From CAZAPG01 sp964486935 (GTDB taxonomy: Bacteria; Chloroflexota; Anaerolineae; 4572-78; J111), in assembly GCA_964486935.1 (NCBI GenBank), contig CAZAPG010000004.1, forward strand, positions 124,001-188,000: a stretch of DNA of 64,000 bases, written 5' to 3'. The notes below the pieces were generated by a model. It saw only the letters and a program-made list of their open reading frames with translations, was not told the DNA's origin and made no database searches. Positions 60,627 to 64,000 of this stretch are shown here, in pieces. Within the stretch, counting starts at the first letter, position 1; each line of letters opens with the position of its first letter. The translations under genes and the position numbers were made by a program.

Positions 60627-61421
60627 ATGTCTATATCATTTATTGACCCCAATCTTATGAAACAGGCGCTGCAAAACGGCCAATCGGTGGTGGGGACCAT
60701 GGTGTCAGAAATTCGCCAGCCGGCGGTGATGCAACTGCTCAAAAATGCCGGTTTTGATTTTGTGATTATTGATAATGAGCACGGCCCCTTTAATATTGAA
60801 ACCATTGCCGACCTGAGCCGTATGGCCAAGCTGCTTAACCTGACGCCCATTGTGCGCGTGCCAGATTTGTTTTACACGTTTATTGCCCAATCGCTGGACG
60901 CCGGGGCGCAGGGGGTCATGATTCCCCGCATTTTTAACGCCGAACAAACCCGCGAAGCGGTGCAGATGGTGCGCTACCCGCCGGTGGGCCGGCGGGGAAG
61001 CGCCCAATCTCGCGGGTACACCCACTTTAAATCGGGGCCGGTTTCGCAGGTAATGGACAAAGTGAACCAGGAAACGCTGCTGGTAATTCAAATTGAAACA
61101 GCCGAGGCCATCGACAATATCGAGGCAATTGTATCTACGCCCGGCGTAGATATTGCCTTTATTGGCCCCAATGATTTGTCGATTGCCCTGGGGGTTCCCG
61201 GTCAGATGGACTCGCCCAAATTGCATGCCGCCATTGAAAAAATGATTGACGTGTGCCAGCGGCATAATGTTTACCCGGCGCTGCAAATGAACGATGTAGA
61301 AGGGGCTGTTTACTGGGCCGGCAAGGGTATGCGGATTATGAGTTGTTTTTCAGAGGCCGGGCTGATGGTTCGCGGCGGCGCGCAGGTTACGTCGGCCGTA
61401 AAAGAGGTTTATGGCCGTTAA
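60627..61421 (+). CDS. HpcH/HpaI-family aldolase
   Basis: 264 residues from the ATG at 60627 (AGGAGA upstream). Class II pyruvate aldolase motifs: FVIIDNEHGPFNIET, IVRVPDLF, GAQGVMIPRI, metal Glu in VIQIETAEAI and IAFIGPNDLSIALG (metal Asp). Family members cleave 2-keto-3-deoxy or 4-hydroxy-2-oxo acids to pyruvate and an aldehyde, for example in sugar-acid breakdown. Followed by a good terminator, so it appears monocistronic. Confidence 0.9.
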   Translation: MSISFIDPNLMKQALQNGQSVVGTMVSEIRQPAVMQLLKNAGFDFVIIDNEHGPFNIETIADLSRMAKLLNLTPIVRVPDLFYTFIAQSLDAGAQGVMIPRIFNAEQTREAVQMVRYPPVGRRGSAQSRGYTHFKSGPVSQVMDKVNQETLLVIQIETAEAIDNIEAIVSTPGVDIAFIGPNDLSIALGVPGQMDSPKLHAAIEKMIDVCQRHNVYPALQMNDVEGAVYWAGKGMRIMSCFSEAGLMVRGGAQVTSAVKEVYGR

Positions 61422-61453
61422 AAGAAGTGGTTAACTGATTGTCAATAACTTAG

Positions 61454-61488
61454 AGTGGGGACTGAGGTTTTTGCAGTCCCCACTTTTG
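61454..61488 (+). terminator. Intrinsic terminator of the aldolase gene
   Basis: AGTGGGGACTG (61454-61464) and CAGTCCCCACT (61474-61484) form a perfect 11-bp stem with a 9-nt loop, followed by TTTTGCT on the plus strand, 32 bases after the aldolase stop codon. Confidence 0.82.
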
Positions 61489-61526
61489 CTAATCATCCAT
61501 TATTCCCACTTACTGGGTTGTCGGGC

Positions 61527-62699
61527 TTACTGTTCGGGCCGGTTATGGTAGCCGGTAGCAGTATTCCGCAGGATATTGTCGCTCAAGGCCAGGTCGCTAT
61601 CGGGGGTGTGGCAATGTTTGCAGGCGAAGTCAAGTGACACTTGCGACAGCGCCACTTTACCATCCGCGTCAAACTGCCCCATCTGGTCAACGTCGATGGC
61701 CATCAAGTGAGTTCGAATATCTCCGGTAAAGTTGTCGGCATTACCCACGGCGCTCTTGGTGATGCGTGGCATGTGGCAGTCGATACATTGTACGTCGTTT
61801 TCAATGTGCGACTCGTTATCCTGGTACTTGGCCGACTCAAAGTGGCAGTTTTCACAGGATGTACGCGTGGTTTGCTCACCGGCCAGGCGCAGTTGCACCA
61901 CACCGGTGTGAGGATCGTGGCACTGCACGCAGTCGATGACGGCGTGCTTGCTTTGGAACAACTCCTCATACTGTTCGTGGTGCTGGATGAACCCGCCGCT
62001 GGCATTAACCGACTCAACTGCATCGCGCCGGTGGCAATCGCCACATTCGGCGGCATCGCGGTTAACCTTCAGGGCCACGCCGCGTGGATTATCGGCGTGC
62101 AGGCTGCCGGGGCCGTGGCATTGTTCACAGCCTATTCCGTCTTCGGCCCATGTGCCAATTAATCCAGGCAGGCCATCCTGGTTCCCCTCTGGGCTGTAAC
62201 CGGTGGTGTGGCAGGTGCCGCAGTCGTAAGGCAGGTCCTTCTCACCGGCGTGGTACCCAACCCAGCCAGCCTCAGTGCCCACAACTTCATTGGCAAAGTT
62301 GTACTGGGTAGTGGCCTTGTCATCGGCCCCGGTGATGATGTAACCATTCTTATCAATGAAGCGCGCCTTCCAGTTATACCCGCCAATGATGTATGAAATA
62401 TCATTCCAGGTATAGCCTTCGGGTGGTTCAGGTAACTGGGTAAAGGGGTACTCTGGCGGTTGACCGTTTACCACTTTGTTCAGTTTCCAGGGGTGCCCGG
62501 ATTTTATGAAGACTTGATAGGTATCCTCGTGACATTCACCACAAGTTTCGCTACCAATATACTCTGCGCCAAACAGTTCCTGGGCAATGGCTTGCCCTAC
62601 AGGGTTATTTGTCAAACTTACCTGACCGGCGTACTGTGTGGCAATTAACCCCAGTGCGACCAGCAGACTTAGACTGATTAACAGGATAAGTTTTTTCAT
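61527..62699 (-). CDS. Octahaem c-type cytochrome, membrane-anchored or secreted
   Basis: 390 residues, AAAGGAGG before the ATG. An N-terminal hydrophobic segment (about 3-22) is a signal or anchor. Eight CxxCH haem-binding motifs follow: CGECH, CGTCH, CEQCH, CGDCH, CVQCH, CENCH, CIDCH and CKHCH. The spacing resembles the hydroxylamine-oxidoreductase/c554-like multihaem families only loosely. It should shuttle electrons on the outer face of the membrane, probably with the cytochrome b/c protein encoded upstream on the same strand 129 bp away. Confidence 0.9.
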   Translation of the reverse strand: MKKLILLISLSLLVALGLIATQYAGQVSLTNNPVGQAIAQELFGAEYIGSETCGECHEDTYQVFIKSGHPWKLNKVVNGQPPEYPFTQLPEPPEGYTWNDISYIIGGYNWKARFIDKNGYIITGADDKATTQYNFANEVVGTEAGWVGYHAGEKDLPYDCGTCHTTGYSPEGNQDGLPGLIGTWAEDGIGCEQCHGPGSLHADNPRGVALKVNRDAAECGDCHRRDAVESVNASGGFIQHHEQYEELFQSKHAVIDCVQCHDPHTGVVQLRLAGEQTTRTSCENCHFESAKYQDNESHIENDVQCIDCHMPRITKSAVGNADNFTGDIRTHLMAIDVDQMGQFDADGKVALSQVSLDFACKHCHTPDSDLALSDNILRNTATGYHNRPEQ

Positions 62700-62828
62700 A
62701 TAACCTTCCCTCCTTTCACCAGAAAATTCTGGTCTAGTCTAGCCTTTGTTGGTCTGAAAGGATTTAGTTTATTAGTTTTTTGAGTCTCCTTTCTGTAAAG
62801 CAGGGCATAATGGATGTAGCTAACAAAA

Positions 62829-64000
62829 TTATTGGGCCGGGGTCTGATGACACAAAAAACATTCCCGGTCGCTAAAATCGGCTTCCCAGTGGCTTTCGGG
62901 TTGCAAGTCCAGTTCGTGGCAACTGGTGCACTGTTCCCGCTCTACCAGTTTGTGGGTAATGGGGGCCGGGCCGGGTTTTTCCTGGTCGATGGCGTGGCAA
63001 ACTTCGCAGGTTGAGAGGTCATAATTTTCATGGCCGGGCGGGTTGGGCAAAAAGCCGCCGGGGCCATGACATTCAAAACAATCCTCACGCCCTTCAATGG
63101 GGTGTGAAATGATAGGGACGCTAACCGGCAGCGCCTGGCCGCCAATGGGTGTGGCCGTTGGCGTGGGGGTAGGCTGGGGGGTATTGGTTGGCGTGGGTGT
63201 GGCCGGCACAAAGGCCCGGGCCGGCTCGGCGGGGGGGATGGTGGTGATGGCTGTTCGCTCAAAGGTAACAAAAAAGTAAAGCGCAATGAGCGCAATAACG
63301 GTAACAACCGCCGTAGCCGGCATAAAAATGCGCTCTCGCTGGCGCAGCACAATTGGCGAAGGAGGAATGAATGTTTTGCCGGCCTCAATTTGCTCCAGTT
63401 CGGCGGCGTGTTCCATTTCCATCTGCTCGCGGCTGAGCTTGCCGGAAAATATAGAGCGGTTAAAAGTTTTTAGATGCACCCAGTAAAAATGCCAGATGAT
63501 AATGGCTAAAAAGGCCAGCAACGCCTCGGCGCTATGGGCCGCCCGCGAGGCCGGAATAAATTCGCCCGGTAAAAAGGAGGTAGTGGCGATGGGATTCCAT
63601 AACATAAAGCCGGTCACTGTCATCAACACGCCACCCCAAATAACGGCCCAATATTCAATTTTTTCAGCAAAGTTGTAGCGAGGCAGTTTGGGGTGGTCTG
63701 AGGTTAGCCCCAGGTAGTAGCGCACGCTGTTTATCAGGTCTTTGGCATCCTGGATGGTAAGCATCATGGTTAGTGGAACGCGCAACACCAGTACCTTGTA
63801 GGCCACCACCATAAAGTGATAGAGCATGGAGAGCATAAAAAGAATGGCCGCCAGCCGGTGAATAATCCGCACCACCTCGATGCCGCCCATGGCTTCAATC
63901 ATAAAGTTGGCCCAATCGGCCTGGGCGTAGCGCTGCGGCAGGCCGGTAATAACCAAAACCGTAAAGGATAAAACCATTATCCAGTGTTCAAGGCGTTGGG
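62829..64000 (-). CDS. Membrane cytochrome b with C-terminal tetrahaem c domain (5' end beyond window)
   Basis: The frame stays open to the right edge and reads QRLEHWIMVLSFTVLVITGLP there, the first helix of the cytochrome b561/formate-dehydrogenase-gamma type, so the start lies outside. Haem b histidines appear in EHW, IIHRLAAILFMLSMLYHF and HSAEALLAFLAIIIWHFYWVH. After four to five helices, a Pro/Thr-rich linker (PTPTNTPQPTPTPTATP) leads to four CxxCH motifs: CFECH, CEVCH, CTSCH and CFLCH. Such a fusion would pass electrons between quinone and external multihaem cytochromes. Confidence 0.88.
   Translation of the reverse strand, partial: QRLEHWIMVLSFTVLVITGLPQRYAQADWANFMIEAMGGIEVVRIIHRLAAILFMLSMLYHFMVVAYKVLVLRVPLTMMLTIQDAKDLINSVRYYLGLTSDHPKLPRYNFAEKIEYWAVIWGGVLMTVTGFMLWNPIATTSFLPGEFIPASRAAHSAEALLAFLAIIIWHFYWVHLKTFNRSIFSGKLSREQMEMEHAAELEQIEAGKTFIPPSPIVLRQRERIFMPATAVVTVIALIALYFFVTFERTAITTIPPAEPARAFVPATPTPTNTPQPTPTPTATPIGGQALPVSVPIISHPIEGREDCFECHGPGGFLPNPPGHENYDLSTCEVCHAIDQEKPGPAPITHKLVEREQCTSCHELDLQPESHWEADFSDRECFLCHQTPAQ

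Overview
The window looks like a chromosomal stretch of an uncultured Chloroflexota bacterium (Anaerolineae-like). This is inferred from protein style, not from a marker gene. The signs are a lipoprotein with a repetitive Val/Glu/Thr linker after its lipobox cysteine, a Pro/Thr-rich spacer in a cytochrome, a secreted protein ending in FLPVIIK, a TIR/NB-ARC/WD40 giant protein, and a LuxR-type ATPase/TPR regulator. No rRNA, tRNA, CRISPR array, transposase or phage gene was seen.

Layout. (1) 1-4386: the 3' tail of one WD40 gene followed by a complete paralogue, a TIR + NB-ARC + 14-repeat WD40 protein (probable NLR-like signalling or defence protein). (2) 4636-14332, minus strand: htpX, then a multisubunit Mrp/Mnh cation/proton antiporter operon in the order A, APC permease, B, C, D, E, F, G, with a large permease/EIIA-like/RCK_C protein between A and B. 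(3) 14356-17510, minus strand: an eRF1/Vms1-like protein and two unknown proteins. htpX, the eRF1-like gene and the unknown pair are each preceded by a copy of the same structured leader ending in an intrinsic terminator just before the Shine-Dalgarno. This looks like an unclassified attenuator or riboswitch family and is the most novel feature here. (4) 17637-28916, plus strand: a SorC-type regulator, ABC sugar permeases, a solute-binding lipoprotein, a DUF4038/GH140-type (apiosidase-like) glycosidase, an NAD-dependent epimerase, a RuBisCO-like protein, a DUF1537 kinase and an ApnO-like oxidoisomerase. Together they read as a D-apiose/D-apionate catabolic operon. A TGAAT-N4-ATTCA palindrome precedes both the regulator and the transporter genes.

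(5) 28891-55041, minus strand: a long exopolysaccharide cluster of 22 genes. It holds a Wzc-like kinase, an initiating sugar transferase, enzymes for UDP-GlcNAc3NAcA-type sugars (WbpA, B, D, E), Wzx, Wzy, five glycosyltransferases, three deacetylase-like proteins, an asparagine-synthase-like amidotransferase, a FemAB-like transferase, a cysteine synthase and a secreted beta-helix protein. Its upstream intergenic region of about 670 bp carries two CRP/FNR-type palindromes 23 bp apart and a three-way-junction fold. (6) 55712-61421: an RpiB-family isomerase, a LuxR/ATPase regulator, a DinB-like protein, an alpha/beta hydrolase, a palindromic repeat and a HpcH/HpaI aldolase. (7) 61527-64000, minus strand: an eight-CxxCH cytochrome c and a membrane cytochrome b with a four-CxxCH tail that runs off the window.

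How the parts fit: the apiose operon suggests scavenging of plant-derived branched sugars. The last region suggests respiratory electron transfer to or from multihaem proteins, and the antiporter operon handles ion homeostasis. Start codons were moved from the longest reading frame wherever a Shine-Dalgarno or a stop/start overlap decided the matter. Function calls come from motif recognition only, with no database search.
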